DNA of 64,000 nt, from positions 1-64,000 of the forward strand of contig JAHCKG010000019.1 in assembly GCA_026125895.1 (NCBI GenBank), given 5' to 3'. Made by a program: the position numbers and the translations under genes. Positions 15,364 to 25,267 of the stretch are shown here, in pieces; the stretch's first letter is position 1; each line of letters starts with the position of its first letter. Source of the DNA: Pseudolabrys sp. (GTDB taxonomy: Bacteria; Pseudomonadota; Alphaproteobacteria; Rhizobiales; Xanthobacteraceae). The notes beneath the pieces were generated by a model. That model was not told the origin of the DNA. It saw nothing but the letters and a program-made list of their open reading frames with translations, and ran no database searches.

Positions 15364-15693
15364 ATGAAACAACGAACGGTTGCGATCGCCGCGTCTGCCG
15401 CGGCGCTGCTGGCGCTCGCCGCGCCGGCCTTCGCCGACGCCATCGACGGCGACTGGTGCCGCGCCGACGGCAAGCACATGACCATCCGCGGCCCGGCCAT
15501 CGTCACGCCCGGCGGCAAGGAGACGCAAGGCAACTACAGCCGCCACGCCTTCTCCTACGTCGTCCCGGCGGGCGAAGCCGGCGCCGGCAACACTGTGGCG
15601 ATCACGCTGCTCGGCGAATATCTGGCGCGCTCGCGCGAGGGCGAGAACGGGCCGGAGCAGGAATGGCGGCGCTGCCAGCCGGGCACGAGCTGA
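15364..15693 (+). CDS. 109-aa secreted protein of unknown function
   Basis: A signal peptide (RTVAIAASAAALLALAAPAFA) precedes a mature domain of about 84 residues: DAIDGDWCRADGKHMTIRGP, ATGs replaced by Gly/Lys turns, YSRHAFSYVVPAGEAGAGNT, and ending EWRRCQPGTS. The two Cys (early and near the C terminus) could form a disulfide, giving a small periplasmic beta-rich domain. GGGGGAGG before the ATG is a strong ribosome site. I do not recognise the family. Confidence 0.75.
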   Translation: MKQRTVAIAASAAALLALAAPAFADAIDGDWCRADGKHMTIRGPAIVTPGGKETQGNYSRHAFSYVVPAGEAGAGNTVAITLLGEYLARSREGENGPEQEWRRCQPGTS

Positions 15694-15700
15694 CGGCGCG

Positions 15701-16168
15701 TCAGGGCCGGAGTTTGGCTTTCGGCTTGCGCTGACGCGAGGCCGACTCCGGCGCGCGGATGACGCCGGCCGCGGCGTCGGCCATGAGCCGGCGGAACGTC
15801 GGACATTCGAGGTGGCTCGGCGCCTGGCACACCGCGGCGTGGCGCAGGCCGTCGCGCATCGCGCCGAGGCGGCGGATGGTTTTGTCGATCTCGTCGGCCT
15901 TGGCGTCGAGCAGCGCCCGGTCGATCAGCAGGCGGCCGTCGGCCGAAAACATCGCGCCGATCTCCTCCAGCGTGAATCCCGCCGCCCGCGCCAGCGCGAT
16001 CAGCGCCAGACGGTCGAACACCGACGCGTCGTATAGCCGGCGCAGGCCGCGCCGCCCGGCGGAGGCGATCAGCCCCTTCTCCTCGTAGAAGCGCAAGGTC
16101 GAGGCCGGCACGCCGGAACGCCGCGCCACCTCGGCGATGTCCGGCAGGCCCGGTACAGGATTCCGCAT
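15701..16168 (-). CDS. MerR family transcriptional regulator
   Basis: 155 residues. The N-terminal winged helix (PDIAEVARRSGVPASTLRFYEEKGLI) and RRLYDASVFDRLALIALARAAGFTLEEIGAMF are classic MerR. A dimerisation coiled coil follows (DAKADEIDKTIRRLGAMRDG), then HAAVCQAPSHLECPTFRRLM with two Cys that could sense metal or redox state, though spacing differs from the SoxR [2Fe-2S] motif. GGAGGG stands before the ATG. The divergent promoter has the stretched 19-bp spacer used by MerR activators. Likely target: the DUF2938-DUF2798 pair. Confidence 0.88.
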   Translation of the reverse strand: MRNPVPGLPDIAEVARRSGVPASTLRFYEEKGLIASAGRRGLRRLYDASVFDRLALIALARAAGFTLEEIGAMFSADGRLLIDRALLDAKADEIDKTIRRLGAMRDGLRHAAVCQAPSHLECPTFRRLMADAAAGVIRAPESASRQRKPKAKLRP

Positions 16169-16191
16169 GGCTGCCCTCCTCAACGGCATGC

Positions 16192-16222
16192 TTGACCTCA
16201 AGTGAACTTGAAGATGTAGCAC
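16192..16222 (+). promoter_or_regulatory. MerR-type promoter with operator dyad
   Basis: -35 TTGACC (16192-16197) and a -10-like TAGCAC (16217-16222) are separated by 19 bases. The spacer holds the perfect dyad TCAAGT-GA-ACTTGA (16198-16211), close to SoxR-type CCTCAAGTTAACTTGAGG. It reads toward the DUF2938 gene. Confidence 0.7.
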
Positions 16223-16255
16223 CAAGGCCGTCGCTTTCCAAGAAAGGCACGGCCC

Positions 16256-16771
16256 ATGTTGTCCGACCTCACCGCCCCGCTGACCGCCGGCGCCACCGAC
16301 GCCGTCCTGATCGGCGCCGCCGCCACCGCTTTGCTCGACGTCTATGGCGTGGCGCGCAGCCGCATCGCCGGCACGCCGGCGCCGGATTACGCGCCGGTCG
16401 GCCGCTGGATGGCGCATGTCGCGCGGGGCCGCGTCATCCATGCCTCGATCGCCCGCGCCGCGCCGGTCGCCGGCGAGCGCGCCATCGGCTGGGCCGCGCA
16501 TTACGCCATCGGCATCGGCTTTGCCGCCGTCCTCATCGCCGCCTTCGGCGCGCAATGGGCGCAGTCACCGACATTGCTGCCGGCGCTGATCGTCGGCATC
16601 GGCAGCGTCGCCGCGCCGTTCCTGATCATGCAGCCGGGCATGGGCGCCGGCCTGTTCGCGCGCCGCACGCCGAACCCGCGCGCCGCACGGCTGCGCAGCC
16701 TGACGACACACACGGTTTTCGCTTTCTCGCTCTACGCATCCGGCTGGGCGGTGCGCCTGATCCAACCCTGA
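16256..16771 (+). CDS. DUF2938 family membrane protein
   Basis: 171 residues with about four hydrophobic segments (AVLIGAAATALLDVYGV, AHYAIGIGFAAVLIAAFGA, LLPALIVGIGSVAAPFLI, FAFSLYASGWAVRLI). MQPGMGAGLFARRTPNP is a typical DUF2938 stretch. Function unknown for the family; it is often found with MerR regulators and DUF2798 proteins, as here. It is probably activated by the divergent MerR protein in response to a small molecule or redox signal. Confidence 0.75.
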   Translation: MLSDLTAPLTAGATDAVLIGAAATALLDVYGVARSRIAGTPAPDYAPVGRWMAHVARGRVIHASIARAAPVAGERAIGWAAHYAIGIGFAAVLIAAFGAQWAQSPTLLPALIVGIGSVAAPFLIMQPGMGAGLFARRTPNPRAARLRSLTTHTVFAFSLYASGWAVRLIQP

Positions 16772-16810
16772 CACCCAGACAACCCAAACTTCACAAGGAG
16801 TACCTGCCTT

Positions 16811-17056
16811 ATGTCTTCCCTTCGCCTGCCGCCGCGCTACGCGGCCTTCGTCATGCCCTTCGTGCTGTCGATCCTGATGTCGCTGATCGTCTCCGGCGTT
16901 TCGACGCTCAAGAGCATCGGCATCAACCCGACCTTCATCACGGTGTGGCCGATGGCCTGGTTTCTGTCCTGGCTGGTCGCCTTCCCGACGCTGCTGATGA
17001 TCCTGCCGCTGGTGCGGCGCATCGTCGGCCTGGTCGTGCAGCCGGCGCCGCGCTGA
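16811..17056 (+). CDS. DUF2798 family small membrane protein
   Basis: 81 residues with two transmembrane helices (FVMPFVLSILMSLIVSGVST and MAWFLSWLVAFPTLLMILPL) and the family-like linker LKSIGINPTFITVWPMAW. AAGGAG lies before the ATG. It is 39 bases after the DUF2938 gene and before a strong terminator, so the two form an operon driven by the MerR-type promoter. No biochemical role is known to me. Confidence 0.8.
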   Translation: MSSLRLPPRYAAFVMPFVLSILMSLIVSGVSTLKSIGINPTFITVWPMAWFLSWLVAFPTLLMILPLVRRIVGLVVQPAPR

Positions 17057-17081
17057 ACCGCGCGCCGGGTTACGGCCCAGC

Positions 17082-17110
17082 AAAAACCCCGGCGCAAGCC
17101 GGGGTTTTTA
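17082..17110 (+). terminator. intrinsic terminator of the DUF2938-DUF2798 operon
   Basis: AAAAACCCCGGC-GCAA-GCCGGGGTTTTT, a 12-bp perfect stem with a tetraloop and a T5 tail. Confidence 0.9.
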
Positions 17111-17185
17111 TTCAATGCGGAGGCGCTTCCTTTTCAAACTCATAGGTTGTACATTTAAGAATATACAATCATATGGGAGGGTGCC

Positions 17186-18526
17186 ATGCGTGTCCCGGTG
17201 TTGACGGTCCTCGGAGCCCAGGAGCCGTTGCGGGAATCCGCCGCGGCGCAGCAGGCGTCGCGCCGCCCTGATATCCCGCTGAGCGCCACGATCGTACCGC
17301 GCGGCATCGATCTCGATGCGGATTTTCCCGCCGTCCCGGTCGGCACCGGCGTTGCACGCGAGATGTCGCTCTTCTCGCTGCGCCCGGAGAATTCGAGCCG
17401 CTTCATCGTGCGCGGCTTCGTCGATGTCGCCGATCCCGCCGAAGTGCCGGTCTTCGTCGATGGCGCACCGGTCTTCTCCGATCCGAAGATCGCGCCTTTC
17501 ATCACCTGCGGCGGCGACCCCGCGGTCGGCAGCGACGCCGACGTGAAGCAGCACCTCAAGGTCGCGGCGCTCGCCGCGCGCGGACTTGACGGCGACCAGG
17601 TCGCCGTGGCGATCATGGACACCGGCATCAACCTGCCGCATCTGACCACAAGGCTCGGCGCGGTGCCGCGCTTCGACGTCACGAATTCGTGGCGCGGGCC
17701 AAACAATCCGACCGCGCCCGGCGCCCATCCGATCGACCACGGCACGATGTGCGCCTTCGACGCGCTGATCGCGGCGCCCAAGGCGACGCTGCTCGATTAT
17801 CCGATGCTGTCGTCAGAGCTCCCCGGCGGCGCCTTCAGTGGCCAGACGCTGAGCGTCGCCGTGCAGGCCTATGCTGCACTCATCGCGTTCTGGGCCGTGG
17901 CTTACGCTCCGGGCGGAGCGCCGCGCTACAAGGCGCTCGTCGTCAACAACAGCTGGGGCATGTTTCATCCGAGCTGGGATTTCCCGGCCGGGCATCCGGG
18001 CCGTTACCTCGACAATCCCGCGCATCCCTTCGCCGGGCTGGTTTCCGTTCTCGCCCGCGCCGGCGCCGACATCCTGTTCGCCGCGTGCAACTGCGGCACC
18101 GAATGCCCCAGCGGCCGCTGTCAGGGGCGCACGACGGAAACGATCATGGGCGCCAGCGCCTATGAGGACGTGCTGACGCTCGCCGGCTGCGACATCAAAG
18201 ACCTCCGCGTCGGCTATTCGTCGCAAGGCCCCTCGATCCGCGGCATGTATCGGCAGAAGCCCGACGTCACCGCCTATACGCACTTCCTCGGCTCGCAGGC
18301 CTTCGGCCCCGCCGCTCCCGACACCGGAACGTCGGCCGCCTGCCCCGTCGCCGCCGGCTGCGTCGCTGCCTTGCGCACCAAGCTGTCGCCCACGCAAGTG
18401 CCGCCGGCGAACCTGTTCGCACAGCTCCGGGTCACCGCGCGCGCCGTCGGCAAGCCGGGTTGGAACGGCGACTACGGCCATGGCATCATCGATCCCAATG
18501 CCGCCGCGCAAAGCCTCGGCGTGTGA
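17186..18526 (+). CDS. S8 family (subtilisin-like) serine peptidase without signal peptide
   Basis: 446 residues. The triad is clear: Asp145 in AIMDTGINLPHL, His185 in DHGTMCAF, Ser383 in GTSAACPVAAG, with the oxyanion region near ILFAACNCGTECP. The first 140 residues are not a usual I9 propeptide and include RFIVRGFVDVADPAEVPVFVD. There is no signal peptide or anchor, so it is probably cytosolic. GGGAGGG precedes the ATG; the AT-rich upstream stretch holds TTGTA-N12-TACAA (17147-17168), a possible operator. The 94-aa gene follows after 21 bases. Substrate unknown. Confidence 0.85.
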   Translation: MRVPVLTVLGAQEPLRESAAAQQASRRPDIPLSATIVPRGIDLDADFPAVPVGTGVAREMSLFSLRPENSSRFIVRGFVDVADPAEVPVFVDGAPVFSDPKIAPFITCGGDPAVGSDADVKQHLKVAALAARGLDGDQVAVAIMDTGINLPHLTTRLGAVPRFDVTNSWRGPNNPTAPGAHPIDHGTMCAFDALIAAPKATLLDYPMLSSELPGGAFSGQTLSVAVQAYAALIAFWAVAYAPGGAPRYKALVVNNSWGMFHPSWDFPAGHPGRYLDNPAHPFAGLVSVLARAGADILFAACNCGTECPSGRCQGRTTETIMGASAYEDVLTLAGCDIKDLRVGYSSQGPSIRGMYRQKPDVTAYTHFLGSQAFGPAAPDTGTSAACPVAAGCVAALRTKLSPTQVPPANLFAQLRVTARAVGKPGWNGDYGHGIIDPNAAAQSLGV

Positions 18527-18547
18527 GAGAGCCGGACATCACCGTCC

Positions 18548-18832
18548 ATGACCGAGCCGAAGTCGTACCTGATGACGGTCACCGGCACAGCCGGGCCGCC
18601 GAGCCTGAGCGAGGCCGCCCGGCAGATCGGCGTCGATGTTTCGCATCTGAGCGCGAGCTTCGGCGTCGTGACCATCGACGCGCAGCAGCATCTTTATGCG
18701 GTCGAAGTGGACGCCGCCGCCAGCGTGCCGCCTTCGTCGGACGCCAAGCCTTATCGTGGCCCGTTTGCCAATCCGCGCATCGCGCCGCTGGGGGCGGATG
18801 ATCCGGACAAGAAGCGCGGGTCCGACGAGTAG
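18548..18832 (+). CDS. small partner protein of the S8 peptidase, possible inhibitor-like domain
   Basis: 94 residues with a compact domain: YLMTVTGTAGPPSLSEAARQ, then SFGVVTIDAQQHLYAVEVDA. The order strand, helix, strand, strand resembles a small ferredoxin-like inhibitor such as the I9 propeptide fold, which assists folding and inhibits subtilases, here as a separate chain; this is inference from topology. The C-terminal tail is Pro/Asp-rich and probably disordered. It follows the peptidase closely on the same strand. It could also be an unrelated hypothetical protein. Confidence 0.55.
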   Translation: MTEPKSYLMTVTGTAGPPSLSEAARQIGVDVSHLSASFGVVTIDAQQHLYAVEVDAAASVPPSSDAKPYRGPFANPRIAPLGADDPDKKRGSDE

Positions 18833-18936
18833 TCCTGTCTCGACCGGACGCCGCCTCACGCATACGTGTAACTTCGTGTGCTGCCGGCGCCGCCGACGGC
18901 TGTTACATCGGGCCATCGCCTTTGAGAGGATGAGCC

Positions 18937-19629
18937 ATGATCAACCGCCCCACTTTGTTGCTGTCTCTGGCGCTCGCCGCTTTTCCTTATTGCGCACAGG
19001 CCGAGACCGCGACCGTCATTCCGCCGCCGGCGCATGATGCCGCGGCCCCCGGCAGCGGGCTGGAAACGGCCGTACTCGCGGGCGGTTGCTTCTGGGGCGT
19101 GCAGGCGGTGTTCCAGCACGTCAAGGGCGTCAGCAGCGCGGTGTCGGGCTATGCCGGCGGCACGCAGAAGGACGCCAAGTATCAGGTCGTCTCCGCCGGC
19201 ACGACCGGCCACGCCGAGAGCGTCAAGGTAACGTTCGACCCCAAGCAGGTCTCCTACGGCAAGCTGCTGCAGATCTACTTCTCGGTGGCGCACGATCCGA
19301 CGCAGCTCGATGCGCAGGGCCCGGACGAAGGGCCGCAATATCGCTCGGAGATTTTCCCGCAGAACGACGCGCAGGCCAAGGTGGCGAAGGACTACATCGC
19401 GCAACTCGACGCCGCCAAGGTGTTCAAGCGGCCGATCGTCACCAAAACATCGACGATGAAGCAGGCTTTCTATGCGGCGGAGGCCTATCACCAGGACTAC
19501 GCGACCTTGCATCCCGGCAATCCGTACATCGCCATCAACGACGCGCCGAAGGTGCGCAATTTGCAGAAGATGTTTGCCGCGGAGTGGCGGGACAAGCCGG
19601 CGCTGGTGCGGGAGGCCAAGGGCGAGTGA
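18937..19629 (+). CDS. msrA: periplasmic peptide-methionine (S)-S-oxide reductase MsrA
   Basis: 230 residues. A signal peptide (LLLSLALAAFPYCAQA) precedes the MsrA domain: AVLAGGCFWGVQAVFQHVKG with the catalytic Cys in GGCFWG, SGYAGGTQKDAKYQVVSAG, HAESVKVTFDP, YFSVAHDPTQLDAQGPDEGPQYRS and AYHQDY. It reduces Met-(S)-sulfoxide in exported proteins. The signal marks it as an envelope form, distinct from the usual cytosolic MsrA. There is no MsrB fusion. It needs an electron source such as a periplasmic thioredoxin-like protein, not seen nearby. Confidence 0.93.
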   Translation: MINRPTLLLSLALAAFPYCAQAETATVIPPPAHDAAAPGSGLETAVLAGGCFWGVQAVFQHVKGVSSAVSGYAGGTQKDAKYQVVSAGTTGHAESVKVTFDPKQVSYGKLLQIYFSVAHDPTQLDAQGPDEGPQYRSEIFPQNDAQAKVAKDYIAQLDAAKVFKRPIVTKTSTMKQAFYAAEAYHQDYATLHPGNPYIAINDAPKVRNLQKMFAAEWRDKPALVREAKGE

Positions 19630-19651
19630 TCACGCCGCTGCCCGGATGAGA

Positions 19652-19679
19652 CAAACGGCGGGCCTCGCCCGCCGTTTGT
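19652..19679 (+). terminator. terminator hairpin after msrA
   Basis: A perfect 12-bp repeat CAAACGGCGGGC-CTCG-CCCGCCGTTTG between converging genes; no T-tract, so its strength is uncertain. Confidence 0.6.
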
Positions 19680-19695
19680 GCATCAAAGGTCGAGC

Positions 19696-19995
19696 TCAGG
19701 CCGCCTTGGTCTCGACCGGATCGGCGCGCACAACGACCGTGGTCTCGACCGGATAGAACTCGTCGCCCGGCATGCCGACCCGCTTGGCGTGCTCGCGGAT
19801 CGATTCACCGTCGCGCGCTTCGTAGATGCAGAAGGTGCCGATGCGGCCGTCGGCTTCCTTGACGACGTAGCTGCGGATCCAGCGAACGCGGTCGGCCATC
19901 TGTTCGTTGCCGATCTTGGCCGACTTGGCGCCGGCCATCTTGAGTTCGTCCATATTGGCCCAGGCGCCCGGACGGCGAATAACATACAATTGCAT
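19696..19995 (-). CDS. DUF4242 (nickel-binding SCO4226-like) protein
   Basis: 99 residues: MQLYVIRRPGAWANMDELKM, RVRWIRSYVVKEADGRIGTFCIYEARD, SIREHAKRVGMPGDEFYPVE. This is the small alpha-beta ferredoxin-like domain DUF4242; a Streptomyces member (SCO4226) binds nickel. The substrate or partner is unknown here. GAGGAG precedes the ATG. It converges with msrA. Confidence 0.75.
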   Translation of the reverse strand: MQLYVIRRPGAWANMDELKMAGAKSAKIGNEQMADRVRWIRSYVVKEADGRIGTFCIYEARDGESIREHAKRVGMPGDEFYPVETTVVVRADPVETKAA

Positions 19996-20169
19996 GGCAG
20001 TTCTCCTCGATACGTGTTTGTTCCGGCGCCGGCGGGATCGCCAAGAGCCGGCCGCTGCGGCGTTTCCTCAGCGGCATCCGTGCTATAGTCCGGGCCCCGA
20101 CGTCGCGTCCTGACGCCGGGCTGACCAATTCCTGACGATCGGCTGAGCAGACGCCGCTGGAGACGACCG

Positions 20170-21939
20170 GTGAACTTCCAATTCGGGCCGTTTCGGCTTG
20201 ACGGGCCGGCGCGCAGCCTGCGCCTGCGCGATCGCGAGCTTTCGTTGCAGCCGCGGGTGTTCGACCTGCTGGTCTATCTGATCAGGAACAGCGCCCGCGT
20301 GGTGTCCAAGGACGAGTTGCTCGACACGCTGTGGCCGGGCGTCACCGTGACAGACAATTCGCTGCAACGCGCGGTGAGCGCGCTGCGCGCCGTGCTGCGC
20401 GAAGGCGGCATGGAAGATGCCGTCCGCAACATTCCGCGCAGCGGCTATCGCTTCTGCGCCGAGGCTAAATCGGCGGACCAGGGCGCAAGCGAGCCGGCCA
20501 GTGGTGACAGCGAGGCGCCTTTAGCACCGGCACGCGCGGCCGCCATGCAGCAGCGCTGGGCCGAGGCCATCGCCGATTATCAGCGTTGCAACGCGGAGTC
20601 GCTCGACGCACGCGACCTCGAGTCATGGGCGCTGGCCTTGCAATGCACAGGCAAACCCGCCGACGCGATCCCGCTGCTGATGCGCGCCTGCGCACTGAAC
20701 GCGCAATCGGGCGACAAAGACGCGGCGGCAACCAACGCCGTGTCGCTCTCGGTTCTGCATCTCGAACGCGGCGAGGCCGCGCTGATGAAAGGCTGGCTCG
20801 AGCGGGCGCGCGATCTCATCGGCGATACCGGGCTGCCGGCGACAGCCGGGCTCGTGCAATGGATGGCAGCGCGCATCGCCGCCGCCGAAGGCGAAGTTGA
20901 GGAAGCATTGCGGCTTGCCGAGAGCGCCTATGAAACCGGCCGCGCGGCGGGCTCAACCAAGATCGAGGCGCTCGCCCTGATGTATCGCGGCTTCTTCCGG
21001 CTCAGCCTCGGCGATACGCGCGGCGGGCTGGCCGACCAGGATCACGCGGCCGCCATTTCGCTGTCGCACCAGACCGATCCGGTGACCGGCGGCACGCTCT
21101 ACTGCAACATCCTGTGGGCGTGCCGGACGTTCGGCGACTGGTCGCGGGCCGATCAATGGACCCGCGGCTATCGTGAGTTCTGCACCACGAGCGGCATGGA
21201 GTTCACCGGCTCCTGCCAGCTTCACCGCGCCGAGGTTCTCGGCGCGCAGGGCGCCCTGCCCGATGCGCTGGCGCACATCGAGGATGCGCTGGCGCGGCTC
21301 GACGGCGACGCGCCGTGGGCGCTCGGCGACGCCTACCGAGTGCTGGGCGACATCAAGTCGGCGATGGGCGATACCGATGCGGCGCTCGCGGCCTACGACA
21401 AGTCCTACGGGCTCGGCTGGAATCCCGAGCCGGGCCGCGCGCTGCTGCTGGTCGAGCGCGGCGAATTCGATGCGGCGCTCGCCAGCCTCGAACGCAGCCT
21501 GATCGGGCAGAGCTGGTGGACGCTGCAGCGCAAGGGCATGCTGCTCGGGCATCTTGCGGTCGTTGCCGTGCATGCCGGGCGATACGAGCGCGCGCAGGCG
21601 CTGATCGATGAACTTGCCGGCAACGACGAGCGCTGGCCGATGCCTTCGATCCGCGCGCTGACCAACGAAGCGACCGCATTGCTTGCCGGCGTCCGCGGCA
21701 GGACCGACGAGGCGCTCCGCCATCTGCATCTCGCGCGGCAACTGTGGACGAGCATCGATTGCCGTCTCAATGCCACGCGCCTGCGGCTTCAGATTGCGAC
21801 GCTGCAACGGGTAACCGGCGACGAGGTGGGCGCGGCGGCCGAGTTGAGCGCCGCCGAGGCGACGGCGGCCGAACTGAAATCCGCCAAGCTGCTGCGCGAA
21901 TGCGAAGCGTTGCGCCGGCAGCTGGCGCCGGCATCTTGA
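20170..21939 (+). CDS. winged-helix (OmpR/CadC-type) regulator with TPR-like repeats
   Basis: 589 residues, GTG start. Residues 1-100 are a trans_reg_C winged helix: FGPFRLDGPARSLRLRDREL, ELLDTLWPGVTVTDNSLQRA, NIPRSGYRFCAEA. The rest is an all-helical Ala-rich superhelix of TPR-like units (for example ALGDAYRVLGDIKSAMGDTDAALAAYDKS). CadC itself has a transmembrane helix after the DNA-binding domain; none is seen here, so this is a soluble variant, probably sensing a ligand through the repeats. The target is unknown; the gene stands alone. Confidence 0.82.
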   Translation: MNFQFGPFRLDGPARSLRLRDRELSLQPRVFDLLVYLIRNSARVVSKDELLDTLWPGVTVTDNSLQRAVSALRAVLREGGMEDAVRNIPRSGYRFCAEAKSADQGASEPASGDSEAPLAPARAAAMQQRWAEAIADYQRCNAESLDARDLESWALALQCTGKPADAIPLLMRACALNAQSGDKDAAATNAVSLSVLHLERGEAALMKGWLERARDLIGDTGLPATAGLVQWMAARIAAAEGEVEEALRLAESAYETGRAAGSTKIEALALMYRGFFRLSLGDTRGGLADQDHAAAISLSHQTDPVTGGTLYCNILWACRTFGDWSRADQWTRGYREFCTTSGMEFTGSCQLHRAEVLGAQGALPDALAHIEDALARLDGDAPWALGDAYRVLGDIKSAMGDTDAALAAYDKSYGLGWNPEPGRALLLVERGEFDAALASLERSLIGQSWWTLQRKGMLLGHLAVVAVHAGRYERAQALIDELAGNDERWPMPSIRALTNEATALLAGVRGRTDEALRHLHLARQLWTSIDCRLNATRLRLQIATLQRVTGDEVGAAAELSAAEATAAELKSAKLLRECEALRRQLAPAS

Positions 21940-21978
21940 CGCCCGCATAAAGAAGAAGACGCTTGCCGTGCCTGGCGC

Positions 21979-22275
21979 TCATTCGTCTGGCGCAAGCGGG
22001 CGGCGCACGCCCCACTCCGCAAGCAGAGCCTTGAGCTCATCGGCGACGAAGAAGCGCGCGCTGTCGCGGTCGTAACCGTCCGCCAGCAGCGCGTCGTAGT
22101 CGGTGAAGGTGTGGCGCGCATAGGCGACCAGCGACAGCCATGCCGCGTTTTCCGGCGAGGCGACGGAAAGGCCCGCGCTGTCCATGGCGTGATCGACCAC
22201 CGCCTCGAACTCATGCGCCGGCAGTTTCGGCGCGAGATGGCGCAGGGCGGCGGCGATGGCGGAGCGGGTGGGCAT
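21979..22275 (-). CDS. DUF2293 family protein
   Basis: 98 residues, helical: SAIAAALRHLAPKLPAHEFEAVVDHA, then the conserved-type AWLSLVAYARHTFTDYDALLADGYDRDSARFFV. That last stretch is diagnostic of DUF2293. No function is known. It converges with the wHTH-TPR gene. Confidence 0.75.
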   Translation of the reverse strand: MPTRSAIAAALRHLAPKLPAHEFEAVVDHAMDSAGLSVASPENAAWLSLVAYARHTFTDYDALLADGYDRDSARFFVADELKALLAEWGVRRPLAPDE

Positions 22276-22361
22276 GGGCGGAGTATAGCTGACGGCCGAT
22301 GCTCGCGCAGAGGCTCAGTCGCCTGGCAAGCTCGCGCCCTCCCCGACCGGAACGGCCTAGA

Positions 22362-22535
22362 TCATTTCGAGCACTTCTTCGTGCTCTCGTTCCACTTCAG
22401 GCCGGCCTTTTCGCAAGCGGCCTTGGTCTTCGGCAAAGGCTTGCCGGATTTCAAGTCATATCCGACCGCCCAAACGGGCGACACCAACAAGCCGGCGAAA
22501 ACCGCCAGGGCCAAAGCAACGACAATCGTTTTCAT
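22362..22535 (-). CDS. 57-aa exported small protein with a Cys pair
   Basis: A signal peptide (KTIVVALALAVFAGLLVSPVWA) precedes a 35-residue mature peptide: VGYDLKSGKPLPKTKAACEK and AGLKWNESTKKCSK. The two Cys, 17 residues apart, may form a disulfide. GAGGCGG stands before the ATG. Similar Lys-rich periplasmic miniproteins (KAxCEKAGMKWD...KKC) are common in Rhizobiales; function unknown. Confidence 0.75.
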   Translation of the reverse strand: MKTIVVALALAVFAGLLVSPVWAVGYDLKSGKPLPKTKAACEKAGLKWNESTKKCSK

Positions 22536-22636
22536 AATCCGCCTCCCGTTCGAGGCTACGCACCGGGACCGGCATTCCCCTTGATGCAGGTCAAGAGCCG
22601 TCGGAGGCAAGGACGGCGGCGGCAGAGATGCGGCAC

Positions 22637-22669
22637 AAAAAACGGCGGGCCTTGAGGGCCCGCCGTTTT
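22637..22669 (-). terminator. intrinsic terminator downstream of rpoD
   Basis: AAAACGGCGGGCC-TTGAG-GGCCCGCCGTTTT; on the minus strand it is followed by T6. The repeat at 22694-22803 lies between it and rpoD. Confidence 0.8.
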
Positions 22670-22693
22670 CTCATGACAACTCAGCAGCCATAC

Positions 22694-22803
22694 CGTCATC
22701 CTGAGGTGCGAGCGCAGCGAGCCTCGAAGGATGACCGGCCGAGCAATCCGGGCCGTCGCCCTTCGAGGGCCGCGCTGTGCGCGGCCACCTCAGGGTGACG
22801 AAG
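22694..22803. repeat. palindromic repeat, CGTCATCCTGAGGTGCGAGC family
   Basis: Opens CGTCATCCTGAGGTGCGAGC, contains CCTCGAAGGATGACCG and closes with GCCACCTCAGGGTGACGAA. Outer ends pair with each other, and inner parts form separate hairpins. This is a widespread Rhizobiales intergenic element by my recollection. Confidence 0.8.
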
Positions 22804-22808
22804 AGAGG

Positions 22809-24938
<2,130 letters not shown>

Positions 24939-25267
24939 CTGCTTCTCCTGGACCTTCCCAGCCATCGCCTACTCCGCCTGACCTATTCCACTAACTCTCA
25001 ACCCGGCATCCCCGGCGCGGATGCCAAAAAAGGGCCGCCGCCGGGGAAAGGCAGGGCCCGAATCAGACCGCAGTGTCGTCGGCGGCCGCTTAAGCCCCGA
25101 TTAACCGAACGATTCCAACGGGAAACGGTCTGTCTTCCCCGCCGGCTCACTTCGTCTATCCCCAAGTCCCCGTCCTAGTCCGTGACTCGGCCTGTCGTTC
25201 CGGTCAAGCCAAAAGGCTCGAAAAATCGCTCATTTCGCCACGCACAGGCGCCGCTTTTGCCGCCGCT
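24939..25267. other. 329-base gap between dnaG and rpoD
   Basis: No gene seen. It should contain the rpoD promoter; a run GATGCCAAAAAAGGG near 25020 and the AT-richer GATTAACCGAACGATTCC near 25098 are the only landmarks. No convincing terminator hairpin after dnaG, so readthrough into rpoD is possible. Confidence 0.4.
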
